The translations under genes were made by a program, and so were the position numbers. The notes beneath the pieces were generated by a model. It did no database searches. It was given only the letters and a program-made list of their open reading frames with translations, and was not told the origin of the DNA. This document shows positions 24,801-37,400 of a stretch of DNA of 64,000 bases, piece after piece (the first letter of the stretch is position 1; the number at the start of each line of letters is the position of its first letter). Where the stretch lies: the NCBI GenBank assembly GCA_930367205.1, contig OV884011.1, positions 91,559,474 to 91,623,473 on the forward strand, in the 5' to 3' direction. The stretch is from Acanthosoma haemorrhoidale (lineage: Eukaryota > Arthropoda > Insecta > Hemiptera > Acanthosomatidae).

Positions 24801-27800
24801 TTTTCTCTCAGCACTTTTAGTATATTTAACCCCTTCAGTTACAACGTTATGAAGAATTAACTACATGAAAAGAAATAGCCTTTTTTATTTAATCTTTTAT
24901 TGTACCTATATTTTAACTATTATTACGTCTTATTTACTAGAGATTCTAAATAATATTTTAGTGTATTTTTTATCTTTTTGATATGATCTAACTCTTTTGT
25001 TAGCCAGAAGTGAAATTATTTATTTGTACTATATTATTATTTATAGCAGTCATGGTACCAATTTATCTCCTATTTTATTTTAGTGTAAAAGACATATGGC
25101 GAGAACTAAGACTAAGAAAGGAAATTCCCATAACTTAGTCTAAGAACATGCAGCCATCTGCATTATAATCTCCATATGATTCGCTTCACTAGTGATAAAT
25201 AATATAATAATATAAAATACCTTCCAAGTATTATCATGTCCCTTGTAGTTCACAATATAAAATTTGTCATATGATTCATTATCAGGATTAATTCTTTTAT
25301 GCATTTTTTTTCTCATGTGCTCCTTTAGAATATTTCTATCTTTGAAAAATTTTTCACAAAATACGCACTGCAAACTGAAGAAGAAAATATTTTTAAAGAG
25401 CTAAATAAAATGACAACAATTAACAGTCTAATTAACAAACTTTTCCATTTTTTGTTCCAGGATGCTAATCAATTCATCAATATAAACGAGATTGTATGGT
25501 TTTCCAAGTTGTAAATTGTGCTGGGTTGAAAGGTGCATTAAATATTCAGATCTTGTTGGTTCTATAATCTGCCGGCAGAACAGACAGCCATGGCTGTAAC
25601 TTGTGTCTTCTCTTTCAAATTTTTGTTGCTCTAGAGCATTTTCCTACATAAAAAATTAAATACAGGTACACTCAGAATTAATAACAATTTAATCCTACAA
25701 AAAAATAAAGAAGAAAAATTTAACGCACAAGTATTTCTGCCTGAAGTTTTTGTCGGATATGCTTGTCTTCCTCATGTACATCTGAAAGTAAATAATATTC
25801 TTTGTCTTTGAATGGTACCCCATCTTTTTTAATATCTGCTAAAATCGTTGAACAGAACTGGGTCACAGGTGCTTCAGAAAATCGATGTCTCCAAAATTCT
25901 AAATATCTAAACAAATAATTTTTAACAATGATTGAAAAAAATTACAAAATCATTACTTATTCCATAATTTATGATTAACCTTAAATATTCAGGGGTCCCC
26001 TTCATGTGGTGCTCCCAATTTATACCAGACACACAAGGCAAGGCCCTGCACCTCCTTGAAATGGTTACATTATGATGTGGCCACTGATATTCATTGGAAT
26101 TTAGATACAAACATCTGGAAGTGCATACTGTAGTTCTCAAATCTTAGGAGTGTTGAGAAATTAGATTATTAAGCTTTTTTTGAATATTTGTAAGCATAAC
26201 TTGTCTGTCCAGAGAGGAAGGAAGGATAACAGAAGATATCATAGCTTACCTCTGCAACATGCCTCTCCTCTGAACTATATATCGCACCTATCCTGGAATA
26301 GCATGACAATTCGAAGAAGCAGAATTGTTAGAAAATTCATTTGAAGTTTTAAATTCCAGTCTTTTCACTACTGGCCCCTCACCACTACTGTCCAAATACC
26401 TAGGTAAAAATATTATTTTACAGTAATTGGGATACCTCCCTAGATGGCTATATAAAAAAAAATTTCTCAAGTTTAAATGTATTAAATACAATTTTTTAGA
26501 GAGAGCTTTTGAGTTGTCACATTATTCCCTGATACTTCAGCTTTTTTTTATTAGTTGAAATGTGCTAACAAGGAATTATTTTAAAATTAGCTTATGTGGC
26601 GTTGGAAAAAAAAATTGTGACCCAACATAAAAAAAATAAAAAGAAGACCATAGGGGAAAAATAAGTTGTGTCCACATTATCTAAACAAAGAACAAAATAA
26701 TAGTTTATAGAGAACATAAAATTATATATTATAACACTACAGTAGAATATAAGGTATATTCTTCACAGCTATAAAGCCAGATTTATGTTTTTTTTTTATA
26801 TTTATTTTTCAATAACTCCGTGAATATTGTCTCCCTATTTTGGGCGTGAGCCTTGATTAAAAATTTATGATTTATACTTTTGACGTTCCGAAACTTGCTG
26901 AGGGCATACAAGTATATCATGGTCATGTACTTATTTATACTTATCACTGTAGAAAATAAATTCTATTTCTCCATTAGTGGCTTCAGCTTTTGTTTGAAAG
27001 AACTGAAAGACAGAAGTAGCGATTTCTATGCCACCCCTATTGCCTTCATGCCATAAGTTGCACACTGGTAACTAAGTATTCTTTTAAACTCTAGATGGTG
27101 AGGTTGTACGTTAACTACTTCGACTTATAATAAAAAAGTGACACATCACCCTTAGGGGTAAGGAGTGCGGCCTGAAGAACATCAATAGCAACAATGACTG
27201 ACTCATCAGTGTTCTCTTTATCTTTATTTCTTTCTTTTCTAACTGGTGTTCTTTATACTCCAATGCTCGGTCTTGCTTGCCAGAAGCTGTACAAAGTTCA
27301 CACTAATATTTTTTCAGGACAAAAACCCTAAATTTAACTCATTTGTGAACATTTTGAAGAAGCTTCTGAACTGTTTGCCATTGTCCTGACCGATTTTCAC
27401 ACAACTCAATAAATATTGGAAACAGATATTCCTCCTTCGATACATTCTCCGGATGTTTGGGCTCGGAGATAGTGTGAGGGGCACGGAGAAAGAATCTTTC
27501 GGTCCGGCAGCCCATGTGAGAGTGAACAAAGCATAGAGTTCCACAAATGATTTGGCCCTACCTCCAGTGGAATAGAGCACCATCTGCAATTACACCCCTA
27601 AGGATTGAATCAAATGCTATTTTCTCTGAATAAACTTTACTATGAACTTTTTACTGAACTGATCTTTGAGTTATCACATTATTCCTGGATAAGTATGATA
27701 TCTATATAAATAGTGCTCTGAAAGAGGCTTTCTTGTCAAATTTCAAAACATTTCACCATTCTGAACTGATTAAGTTAAGTGATGCCCTTCAAGAAATTTA

Positions 27801-30800
27801 GAACCAAATTCCTCCGAACTCCTGACACAAAGTAACATTCTAAAGAGGGCAACAGCTGACAACAGAGGACTTTTCATCCACTCATTACTGAAAAAAGATT
27901 TATTATAGTTTTAAAAATATAAAACTGATTTTATTCCTAAAAACTTGTTTCATTATAATTGTATTTGCCATACATTTTTTTACTAAGATTTTATTTAAAT
28001 AAAACAATTTAATTACAACAAACATTTTTGAAAATAAATTAAGAAAATAAAAAGGGTGGTCTTCTAATCTCTTAATAGCTTATTTAAACAAAAAAACAAC
28101 ACTTTACTATGGGACAATGTCCCCTAAGATTAAGAGAAAGAAACAAAATAGAAATGTCTAGCAGACAAAAAAAAAAAAGAAAAAATACGAACATTACACC
28201 GATTTGATGATATGCTTATAAATAATAATGGGATTATGTACATATGAGATGACTACAATGAACCAACACCAAAAGATTGTAACAAAAAAAAAATTGATTA
28301 GAGATGAAAAAAAAATGAAGAAAAAACATAGGAATTATATCAAGCGGGAAAAGGGTTTGGAAAATTGCTGGGAAGATTCAAAAATAAATAAACAGAATAA
28401 TATATCAATATGAATTGTAAGATTGAAGGAGATAAGGAACTGGTCTAGATTTAAAGATTGGGAGAGTTGATGAATGATAAATATAGATGCGAATAGAGTA
28501 ATTAACATTTGCAGCACATATAAGAAAAGAATAATCAAAGGAAGCAGATTTGTGAGAGAAGAAATACAGGTCTGAAGGGCAGAATCTAGTATTGCGAGAT
28601 TTGAATTGTAGGAGGCCGTAAAGGTAAGGGGCCTTTTTAGTCAAGATAATATTGAAGAGGAAGGATCCAATGAAGTGATGGTGATGGGCAGAAGGGCACA
28701 GCCATCCCAACTTGGAGTAGTGCAGCAAAATGCATCAGTCCCTGGGGATCACGAGTATAAATCTTATGAAGCTTTAAGATACTCAGAGAGACTACCCCAT
28801 AAGCCACACAACCATGGTCCAAATAGAGGAAGACAACAAGAGAGGAAACCAGGAGTTGGCATGAATGTAATGTTATATGGGAGATGCCAGGATCGATTGT
28901 GCAGATTAAGGGTGGAATTGGGAATCAGTGGGTGTTGGGGAAATGTGATATTTTTATGATAGATTGGTTATTGAGGAAATAAGGCCAGAAAGAGAAATTT
29001 AAGAGAAAAACAAATTGTCTGGGTGGGAATTACTGGGTGTTAATTGGGCTGGAGGGAAGGTGTTCTATGAAGCCGTTAGGATGGACATAAAATGAGAATT
29101 GAGGTCATCAGTATAAATATGGCAAACAGGAGAGGTTTTTGGTTTAATTAGAATAAATTTGTGGAGGTCTGTCCCATTTGGTGTTATAGTTTGTTGTAGA
29201 ATATGACGACTTGTGAAAGAATTTTGATTGAGCAAGGCGGGTTTCGGACTTGAGGTGAAGGGTCTAAAGGGGGGATTCATCTTCCGGGTGCTTGGTGCAA
29301 TCCTAGGCCACATTAAATCTTTAATTTAACCTGAGTCAAACAAGCAGATGGGGAACGTCAGACTCGGAAAGTCTTAAGAGGGCCATTAAAGATGGTGACG
29401 AGATTAGTGTTAAGGAAATCAACCATAGGATCAACAAAGTTAAAGGAATATAAGAGCTCCCATTGCTTGTCTTTAGATCAGGTTGGATGGTCTCAAACAG
29501 TAAGCTGAGGTTACTGCAGGTGATATTCCTGGGGGAAGGAAGAGTGACATCCAGATTGTTGGATAGGGAAATGAGATCATGGGCTGAAAGGAATGGTACT
29601 GGAAGTTGAAAGGAGGAAAAAAATCTATCCAGAAATCTGAAATATTTGTATGATGGGTGGCAGAATACAAAGGCAACAGTCTGGGGTAGTGCTAAGTAAA
29701 TTATTATTTGGACGACCAGCTAAAATGACATGATTAAATGAAGAGACAAGGTTGTAAAGATTAGATTCAAACACAGGATCGAAGGGAACTTGAAAACGTG
29801 ATAAATAAGAGCAAAGAGGATCCGTTTGGAGTGTACATAAAGTAAGATACTTCATCAAATAGATATTCCATAGGCTCCGGAGGGAGGAGAAGGTTGGAGG
29901 ATTTGGGGTCTGAGGCTATTGTGGACATAGAGGTAGATTCCACCACCAATCTTTTCAAACCAATCATAGCGCTGAAGGGAATAGTAGGGAAGGAAAACAT
30001 AAAACGAGGGGATGTCTAGTTTAAGCCAAAATTCGGAAACAGCTATTATATAATGACAGTTGTCAAGGAAGAATTGAAGGAATTCGCCAAGATGAACAGG
30101 GAGGTATTGGGCGTTAATGTGCCAAGTTACTAATCCTTGTGAAAACACACTACTTATGAATGAAGAGAAAAGGCAAAAACATAAAGGAAAGCCAGGAGCA
30201 AAATGTAATGGTTTTGAAAAAAAACATAATGCAGATAGCTGAATACGAAAAGCCTAAGTACAAAGTGCTGTGTTTGGGAGTAATATAAATTATGTGAGTA
30301 TAGACAGAATATAGCATAGCCTAAAATGAAAGTAAAAACTAGAAACTAAAATTAACAAACTAGAAATCAAATGTTGGGAAATTTGCTACTCTCTCCCTGA
30401 TAACGACTTGAATTTGTCTTAGCAGACTCAGAAAGAGATTCTAAAGTTTGTTGAGAAATTTGGTTTAGTTATACCAAGACATTCGTTTCAGAGTTAGTAA
30501 AGTTTTTAGGTGAGAAATTAAGTGCATTAACTAACTGGAAGCCTAAAGCAGTTGATTGCTTCGTTTAAAATGTTCACAGAAGCAAGCACAACTCTGTCAC
30601 TTAAGGTTTGTCCTTCATTAATATTTACCCATTTCACAGTAAATTTTCAATGATCAAGATAAAAACCAAGTGATGACTTCCAAGAACTTTTGAGATGAGC
30701 AAATACCCATCTTCAAAAATGTACATTGATCGCACAGGTTTGTTTTTCTCTCTTGATTTAATAAGTTTTGGACCAAAAAACGCTTTCAAACTAATAAGGA

Positions 30801-31647
30801 TCAGTTGAGAAGACGTTAGTTGGGAAATCGGCATAGGCTGATGGAACAAAATGAAATAAGTAGGTTTATTATTTAGTTGCCTGGAGTGATTGTTGGAATC
30901 TATAGTTATTAATTGTAGCGCCCTACAAACACTATAAGATCCACCTAGAAGCCCCACATAATCGGATAGCACTAAATCTTATTATGAAATATTTACTTTA
31001 TAAAAATATATGTTTGAATATATAAATCTCCCATACAATAGAAACTACTGAATATCTTTTAATTGATTATTTCCAATCAATAAATCCTAAAGGGGGCACA
31101 ATAACGTTAGGCGCTTGTGGTATCGCTTATCTTTAAATCTGACTTTGCAGTCTCTGTGTAAATAAAATTCAATAAATACGACCCATCTCCCAACATTTAC
31201 TAGCGTATAATAAAATTCCTTATTTATAAATAAATTAATGTGTTTTTTTTTAAATTAGGTAATTTATCTTACTTCTTCAAGTTACTTATTTGGTGAACAT
31301 CAGCTATAACAAGTTTATGACATTCAAAAAGATGTGCTAAACATTTATCTTTTCCAGGAGGAAATATAAAAACACTAGAACACAGAGGGCAACATATTTC
31401 ATCAACTTTGTTTTTACTCAAATCCTCTTCACATTTCTCTTTTGCTTTTAATGAAAATTCTAATGGACCAAACATACCAAGAATACTGATATAGAAAATA
31501 GTAAACAAACTAGAATAAATTCAAAGGTTACTACAGTGTTACCGCAGTGAGTTTCAAATTTGTGACACCAAAGTTATTTCTAATGATTACGTTCTTCTCG
31601 ACGTTTCACGTGGGATTCTCCGGATCCTTTTGAATACCCGACGACAT
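15890..31647 (-). CDS. ZNF277: Zinc finger protein 277 (ZNF277) orthologue, eight exons
   Basis: Nuclear C2H2 zinc-finger protein; the vertebrate protein is linked to Polycomb-type repression and to the ribosomal protein uS5. Exons in order are 31647-31610, 31485-31273, 25906-25729, 25643-25441, 25374-25221, 21686-21492, 18275-18124 and 15995-15890. All introns are GT-AG and the frame stays open for 412 codons. Five C2H2-type pairs are visible: CPLC…HLFECH (exon 2), CLFC…HLSTQH (exon 4), CVFCEKFF…HMRKKMHKRINP (exon 5), CLFCEE…HMMVKH (exon 6) and CINC…HMSSQDH (exon 7). Family hallmarks are KLVIADVHQ, YLEFWRHRF, the WSDW block and FYFPTYENDAFLC near the C-terminus. The acidic tail ends shortly after, about 40 residues shorter than in human. 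Exon 1 (12 codons, donor CCCAC|GTGAAA) is the least certain. The intron 2 acceptor side is clear. Introns hold a repeat, SINE candidate and several retroelement relics. Confidence 0.88.
16779..17465. repeat. Non-coding dispersed repeat (LTR- or MITE-like), copy 1
   Basis: Related to 47659-48241 by an ordered series of matches. These include CCCAATTTATTCTAA near the left end, ATGGAAGGAATTCA, the pyrimidine-rich GC-richer middle, CCTCTGGC, and CATATAACA near the right end. Copy 1 lies in intron 7 of ZNF277. No coding frame is seen. Solo LTRs would fit. Confidence 0.55.
18600..19125 (+). mobile_element. R1-clade-like non-LTR retrotransposon, C-terminal relic
   Basis: Plus-strand frames show RVTSAFRTISNNAV followed by GHVPI (18650-18720), the usual post-RT region of R1-like pol. 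Next is HPLIPNIETL (about 18845-18875) and, in another frame, a Q-C-P-A-C-E-H-H segment, the C-terminal CCHC-type motif. Stops and at least two frameshifts break it. It lies in intron 6 of ZNF277, antisense to that gene. Confidence 0.65.
20150..20290 (+). repeat. tRNA-derived SINE candidate
   Basis: A box-like TGACCCAGTGGG at 20165-20176 and B box-like GGTTCAACTCC at 20208-20218 are about 43 bp apart, as in a tRNA-type RNA polymerase III promoter. A T-run near 20275-20283 could terminate transcription. The unit is GC-richer than the surrounding ZNF277 intron. It does not fold into an evident intact tRNA, so a tRNA gene is unlikely. No second copy was found in the window. Confidence 0.45.
22129..22446 (-). 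mobile_element. Non-LTR retrotransposon 3' pol fragment (CR1/Jockey-like)
   Basis: The minus-strand frame contains SHLSDLYQQHS and LTLWNSLFPNI, the WNSLP-type C-terminal signature of CR1- and Jockey-like pol proteins. The part 22320-22420 recurs inverted at 23295-23396. It is only an end fragment inside a ZNF277 intron. Confidence 0.55.
22320..22420. repeat. Inverted repeat, left arm
   Basis: About 101 bp matching the reverse complement of 23295-23396 with only a few differences. The arm is part of the retroelement 3' fragment at 22129-22446. The spacer of about 875 bp contains the RT end of a Jockey relic. Confidence 0.85.
22446..24420 (-). mobile_element. Jockey-clade non-LTR retrotransposon relic, second copy
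   Basis: Read on the minus strand from 24395 down: linker with LIALRNNWRNKWYRT (also in the 11-12.6 kb copy), then NRAPGHDGIQTVLLKQ (about 23740-23790). After an interruption near 23200-23400 come GVSQGAMLSPVLFNLYTS and the catalytic box (22919-23179). That box reads AFADK in place of AFADD, so one catalytic Asp is gone. Frameshifts occur throughout. The interruption carries the inverted copy of a neighbouring retroelement fragment. Confidence 0.8.
23295..23396. repeat. Inverted repeat, right arm
   Basis: Reverse complement of 22320-22420 at about 93% or better by eye. It lies inside the interruption of the Jockey relic. Confidence 0.85.
28405..30150 (-). mobile_element. Non-LTR retrotransposon relic with endonuclease (CR1/Jockey-like)
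   Basis: At the high end (29855-30148) a minus-strand frame shows an APE-type endonuclease start: HINAQYL, HYIIAVSEFWL and GGGIYLYVHNSL. A following frame (29625-29858) includes FNHVILAGRPNNN, equivalent to the GDFN motif. At the low end (28405-28728) HHHHFIGSFLFNI and KAPYLYGLL match the C-terminal pol region. The RT between them is mostly deleted and all parts are frameshifted. The unassigned stretch 30150-31000 may hold its 5' part. It lies in the 5.4-kb intron 2 of ZNF277. Confidence 0.65.
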
Positions 31648-33176
31648 AAACAATATTTTCAACTCTGCAAAACATAATTAAAGGTTGTTAATTAATTAAT
31701 TAATTTGTGATTAAAAATATTTTCCTATCACGTTGAGAATAATTATCAAATTAAAGATAAAATTAATAAAATGTAATTTTTATTCTATATAAACCGAAGG
31801 TGAGCCCCATCACTTAGTCTTGTATGTATGTTATTTGACCTTTTAACTTCAAAACGATATTGTGTTGTAATTCTACCCTCCTATGACTGCATCTGAGCAT
31901 GCAGTAAGAGCAGAAATCTGTAAATATTTGTTCACTGATTTTGTTCATTCTGTTCACATATTGTATAATAAATAAAGGGGTTATGGGTAAAAAATCTATA
32001 TTTATAAACTGTAATTATAATATTAATTAAAATCGTGTTGCCCTAACATGCCTTGTAGTGTCACAATTGGCTGTAGCACTAAAAAAAAAATGACAAGACA
32101 GCTTCTCTTCTTATTACACTTCACTAGTCAGTTAATTTATATATTAATTCTATTTTTCGTTAAAATGATTAAATATCACTAGCTTTCAACAATGGGTCAT
32201 TTCAAACCATAAGTTGAAACATCCAAAAAACTGATTAAAAAAAATGATTTGTTTTTACATGAAAGAAACAAACCAAAAAAACACAGAAATCTGTTTGAGA
32301 TCATTTGTGAAGAATGGTTGAACTGGCTAACCATGAAAAGGAAGAATTAACTAATAAAATTATCTCACTATAACTTCTCTTTAAAAAAAATTCTGTCTAG
32401 CTAAAACATTATGGCCATAAAATAGCGCCCTTAAAATATTTTAATGAGACTACTAATATTGTTTTAAATTACTCTTGACTCTTCCTTGATTACTCTTTTT
32501 TTGAAATAGTATTTTAGAACAAATATTATCGATCATCGACCTGAATGTAATTTATTTTAATTTTCTCGAACACTTGAAAGAGGTTTAGTTTTGTTTACTT
32601 TTCTAGTTCCGTCATGTGAAGTACCCCCCCCCCCCCCACCTTAACGTAACATCTTTTGACAGATTTCCTTCGGATAAGGAAGAAAAAAAAAAAAAAAAAG
32701 GATTCTAGCAGCGAAGGACTCTCACCAAATGAGAGAAACGTGTATGCTTGAGCATTTTATTTTGCGGCCAGCGTTTCGAACAGTACATTGTCCGTTCAAA
32801 TAGATCATCACTCGCTCGAAGTATTTTTTAATGGTTGCCTTCACATACCTTCAGAGGTATATCCCCGTCCAACGTCTGATGTCAAAAACACGGACTAGAG
32901 CACCAGCAACTCATTGACTTCTCAACCAAAGATCAGTCATGACACGCTGTTTTAGCCTTTAATTCATGATATTTTTGGTAAGCTGTCATCATATATAGTA
33001 AGAGCAAATAGTTAGGTTTATCGTTAGTAGACGTGGCGAAGTTTAACTATGTTTTTCGAGTTATGAAATGGGCTGATTAAAATATAAATAGTGATTTTTT
33101 TGTTTCTAACAAATGCGTTTATGAAGTGTACTTTATTTTCATAATATATTTTCTGTTGTGGTCACCTCTTAATTAA
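31648..33176. other. Intergenic region between divergent ZNF277 and SLX9 genes, left part
   Basis: AT-rich, no coding frame recognised. It includes a poly-C run at about 32625-32638 and a poly-A run at about 32683-32699 followed by a GC-richer stretch (32700-32900) that could be a non-LTR element end. The promoter of ZNF277 should be just right of 31647, but no clear TATA box or initiator was found. Confidence 0.4.
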
Positions 33177-33411
33177 AATAATTAGAAGTTCCCCTCTTCT
33201 CGGCCCAGAAAATATCTATATATGTTTCCATATTTTTATAATAAAGCTTATAACGTCAGTCAGAGAGGGGGGGGGCTGCCTATATAACCGCACTGCCTTA
33301 GGGCAGACGGAAGAAAGCACCGAACCGGCACCTGGATCACAGCTCTCTTTCTCTCTCTGCACTGGCGCTTGCTGCTCTACTCAAACCATGGCCTTCTCAT
33401 TCAACTACCTC

Positions 33412-33470
<59 letters not shown>

Positions 33471-33962
33471 ACCTCGCTGTTTTAGTCCGGGGTTGTCAGA
33501 CCCCACACCTTACTAGTTGGAATCTCTGCCTTCGTCTCGCTAAAACTAGCACCTCCTTGGGAGAGACCTCTCCCTCACGGATGACGGTTGCCGTGGCCCT
33601 ACAAACTTACTAAGTAGCGTCTCCCACGTCAATCCAGCCTGCTTCTCTCCGGTTCACACTCGCTTTTGGGATCCGGACGGTTTTTGCTTACCCTTAGATA
33701 CCGAGTGTGAATTCGTGGCCATTCCAAGACCACATAAACTACCTATAAACCTACCCTGTACCTCTTCTCCTGAACATAGTGCTTTTTCGGGTCACACCTT
33801 CTAAGATCTTATGGAGTCAGATCAAAGCGAATCAAGCTGCCCGCCGACTGGGCTGCCAGCGAGGGTGAAAGACCACAGGCCCACCCGTCTTATCTCTTTC
33901 TTGGCACTCGCCGGACAGAGGCTAGAGGTTGTAGCGACCCTAGCCCGCGGTGGGCGTCTCCT
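33177..33962. repeat. ~785-bp dispersed non-coding repeat, copy 1
   Basis: Shared end to end with 56077-56858. Both begin AATAATTAGAAGTTCCCCTCTT and end AGCCCGCGGTGGGCGTCTCC, with long matching blocks between, such as GTTTTAGTCCGG, GTTGTCAGACCCCACACCTT and TGGGATCC(G/A)GACGGTTTT. Copy 1 has a TATATAA box near 33275 and a (CT)n expansion. Length, GC-rich downstream part and lack of coding frames fit a solo LTR, but the ends are not TG..CA and no target duplication is obvious. It lies about 480 bp upstream of the SLX9 start codon. Confidence 0.75.
33417..33467. repeat. (CT)n microsatellite
   Basis: About 50 bp of CT repeats inside copy 1 of the ~785-bp repeat. The other copy has only a short CT tract there, so this is a local expansion. 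Confidence 0.9.
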
Positions 33963-34443
33963 CCCCACTTTTTGGATATTCATCATCTAACCTGAAATTT
34001 TTAATACAGAAATGAAAGTACTTAAAATAATATATTTTTTCCGGACTTAGAGCTTGTGAACCACCGTGCACCAAAGCGAAGTTGCGAGATTATTCCTAAC
34101 CAGGAAAAATTGTAACAAATTTCTCTTTTTATAGCATCACTTTATCACAGACACGGATATGTAGACCGTAGCAGCTTGTTGGAAAGTCTCAGTCAGCCTC
34201 TAATTGTGGAGTAAACACATTGTAATCGTATAACCTTCTATCCTACTTGTTATAGCCATACAGTAACTACAAGTTCTTTAGATGACCTTTAGAGCAATAG
34301 AATAGCTTTTAATTTAAAGTGCTCTCTGCATATGTAACAGGCCATCGATCTTATATCGATATATACATGGCCAGTACACCATGTGTTAGAACTGTTCACG
34401 GTGCGGGGTTGTGTTTGTGTTATACCAGTTTCATTTTAAAATA

Positions 34444-37400
34444 ATGGGGAAAACAAGGAGAGCACGTACTAAGTATCACATCAGTTCTGTCCAAGGTGAC
34501 TTAAATATTTCACCTACTGAGTCTAAATTTTTAGTAGAAAATGACCTATCAAAATCTAATTCTTCGGAAAAAAACATTCTGTTCAATGAAATCAAAATAA
34601 ATGAAAATGATTCAATGCAGATACAGTTACCTGATGATTTAACCATTAATAGGTCGATTGATACTAATGATGAGAAATGTGATACTTCGAAGGTTAATAA
34701 AGAAGCCAGTGATCGGAAAGTTGTTCTAGAAGATGATCTTTTCAAAAATGTCAACATAGTTTTTGATGAATTGGTGCCTCTAACGCAAGTAGACGATACT
34801 AAACCCAGTAAAATATCTATTTCCAAATGTATCAAAAGAACTATCGCTGAAAGTGGAACAAACGTACTGTTGAGAAAAGAGGACAAAAGAGAATTGAGGA
34901 GGAATTTATTTATTAAAAGTAAGTAGCTGCTTTAATTAAATTAATGTGATAATTAAACCAATTGCCTGTGATAAGGCAGAACTTTTTGTATATTTGATTG
35001 TAATGGGGACAATACGCTTGTCTCAGTTTTCAAGGGCTAGTCCCATCTCCGATCATGGCTTAGCTGTAGATTGTTCGGCCATGTGAACTAGAAACCCACT
35101 AAATGAGGCAGCAGGCTGGTTTTATTACTATCTCACACCAAACACCTCACTGAGCACCGAGTTTAGTGGATATGTTTTTGTAACTGGTGGTATGTGTGCA
35201 AGGGAGTAACTGTGTACTTTCTATTTAAAATTCACAATCAGAGATATTTGCCCCTGTCTCTCTCTTCTGGTAGTGACAGCCTGACCTTTTCCCCATTATT
35301 TTACCGCTATCAACTAGTCCATCTGCTCTTCTATATTCAGTACTGAACCGAGGCGCAATATAGTTAATTTTGATGTTATAAATATGCAATAAAGAATAAT
35401 ATGAAAATAAAGATTGATTATTTCAAAATAATTTTTAGAGTTAGATTATTCTTGGTTTTTATTATTTAATTTATAAATTAATATTTACTAAACATATTTA
35501 GTTAATATACTTAAGATAAGTATTTACTCGGTGATAAATGGATTTGCCTGTGATTTGATGTTGTAACTGATACAGGTAATCCATCTCACGTTTACCTGAT
35601 TTTAAAACTAATCACTGTTCAGTTCAGTGTCACAGTGTTTAGGTAGGCTTTTGCTGGAACTGCCTGTGGTAGCGGTTGAAAGTGACTGGTGGAAGTTAAC
35701 TACTGCTTTGCTTTGAGTGAAGGAGCCATATTTAATTGGAACTGCCCGGTTTTGACATCATCGATTTGTCTCTCAACTGCTCAACTTCCAGCACTCACTG
35801 GCAACCACTACCGTTGGGCAGTTCCAGCGATAACATACCTTTAGACAGTTAGATATTAGATCCAGTATTAATTAACAGCAAACATTGCGAGCACATTGTC
35901 AGTTTATTGCCATAGTGATGGTTATTAAGGGAATGTGTTTTCAGCTACAGCATATTGCTTGTGAGATGTGAGCAAGTTCGAAATATTGCATCACAAACAG
36001 GCTGGTGAAGGAAATACTCCCCACAATAACAAGATACGATAAAGGGGTATATAACTTAGATTTAGAGGCATTTTTGGGGGGATATCTGAATCTAAGGTTA
36101 TTGAATAAGCTCTATACGTTAAGATATATTGCTTTAGTAAGAATATAAGTAAACGATAATTTTAATTTGATTTTGTTTTCTAGAAATTGATGCGATTCAC
36201 CAAAAGGTTCATAAAAAAACCCCAAAGAAGTCTAAAGGAATCAACTCAACTACTATGGTGACCAAAGCAACACTAATGAAAGAGATTACACCTGCCAAAG
36301 TAAATCTAACAGCGTCTGAATTCCCCGAATTGCCAAAATTGCCAAAAACTAAGCACCTGTCTGATAACTCAGTGAAAATTTCTAAAAGGAAGCAGAATAA
36401 AGCTTTTTCGTCAAAAGCCAAGAAACAACAAATGTAAGTCTTTTATCAACCTCGCAGTGACTTTTATCAATCACTGCATTTATTTATTTATGTGTTTTAT
36501 TATTGAGATAACTCAAAATTGTCCAAAGATCACTGGAGTGCTTTTTCTTCTGCTGGCGGCACCCCTGACAGCTTGAAGTGTTGCTCATGTAGAGCTGGAA
36601 TAGTTAGCTTGGTAAAGATTTGCCTGCTTCTGGCCTTTGAAGCAATTTACACTCTTACTCTTGAGACAGTGTCCTTTCCCTCTGGACTGGCTTTATTTTA
36701 TACAGCAGCCACCCTTTGGGTGTGTATTTGTAATCAATATCCATATAGCTGTTTCTATATTATATTACAATGTGTGACAGGTAATTTTGTGTTTGTTATG
36801 ATTGTGCTATACGTTCTATTTTTGTCATCTATTATAAAGTTATACTGCTATATTTATGTTCACTAAAGCCTACAATTACTTGGCCTTATTTCATTACCGT
36901 TTATTGAACATAGTTATTATATGTTGGTTACAAGCCATCTAAGTTAAAACCAAAAAAACTTCCAGCTGAACCCAATTCAAATAATTTGACCAAAATTTGA
37001 AATCCCTGGTTTCACAAATTCGAATTATTTATTTGAAGACCAAGACCCCCTATCTGATCACTTTTGTGTCACCAGAAGTCTACGAATTTATTAAAGACTG
37101 TTCTGGATGTGAAGACGCTAAAAAGGTTCTCAAAGCACTTTATGTCAATGCTAATAACAAACTATTACAACTACCAGTGAGGTCCAATATCTTCAAGCCT
37201 TAAAAACACTCAGTAAAGATTGTAATTTTAAAGCCGTTACTTCTGATCAATGTAGGCATGAATCCATACTAGATGTCTTTATCATGAGTATCCGCTCTAA
37301 TCTTTTTCATCAGATCTCCTGTTAGCAATCTTTTATGATACCTGTTGATATCCCTCGGCATTTAGCAGTTAAGGGTTGGTTTTTTGTTTAGATTTATTTC

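Noticed and set aside
34476..34886. 136-codon frame antisense to SLX9 exon 1
   Set aside because: It is a shadow of the coding exon, whose family match and splice sites are on the plus strand.
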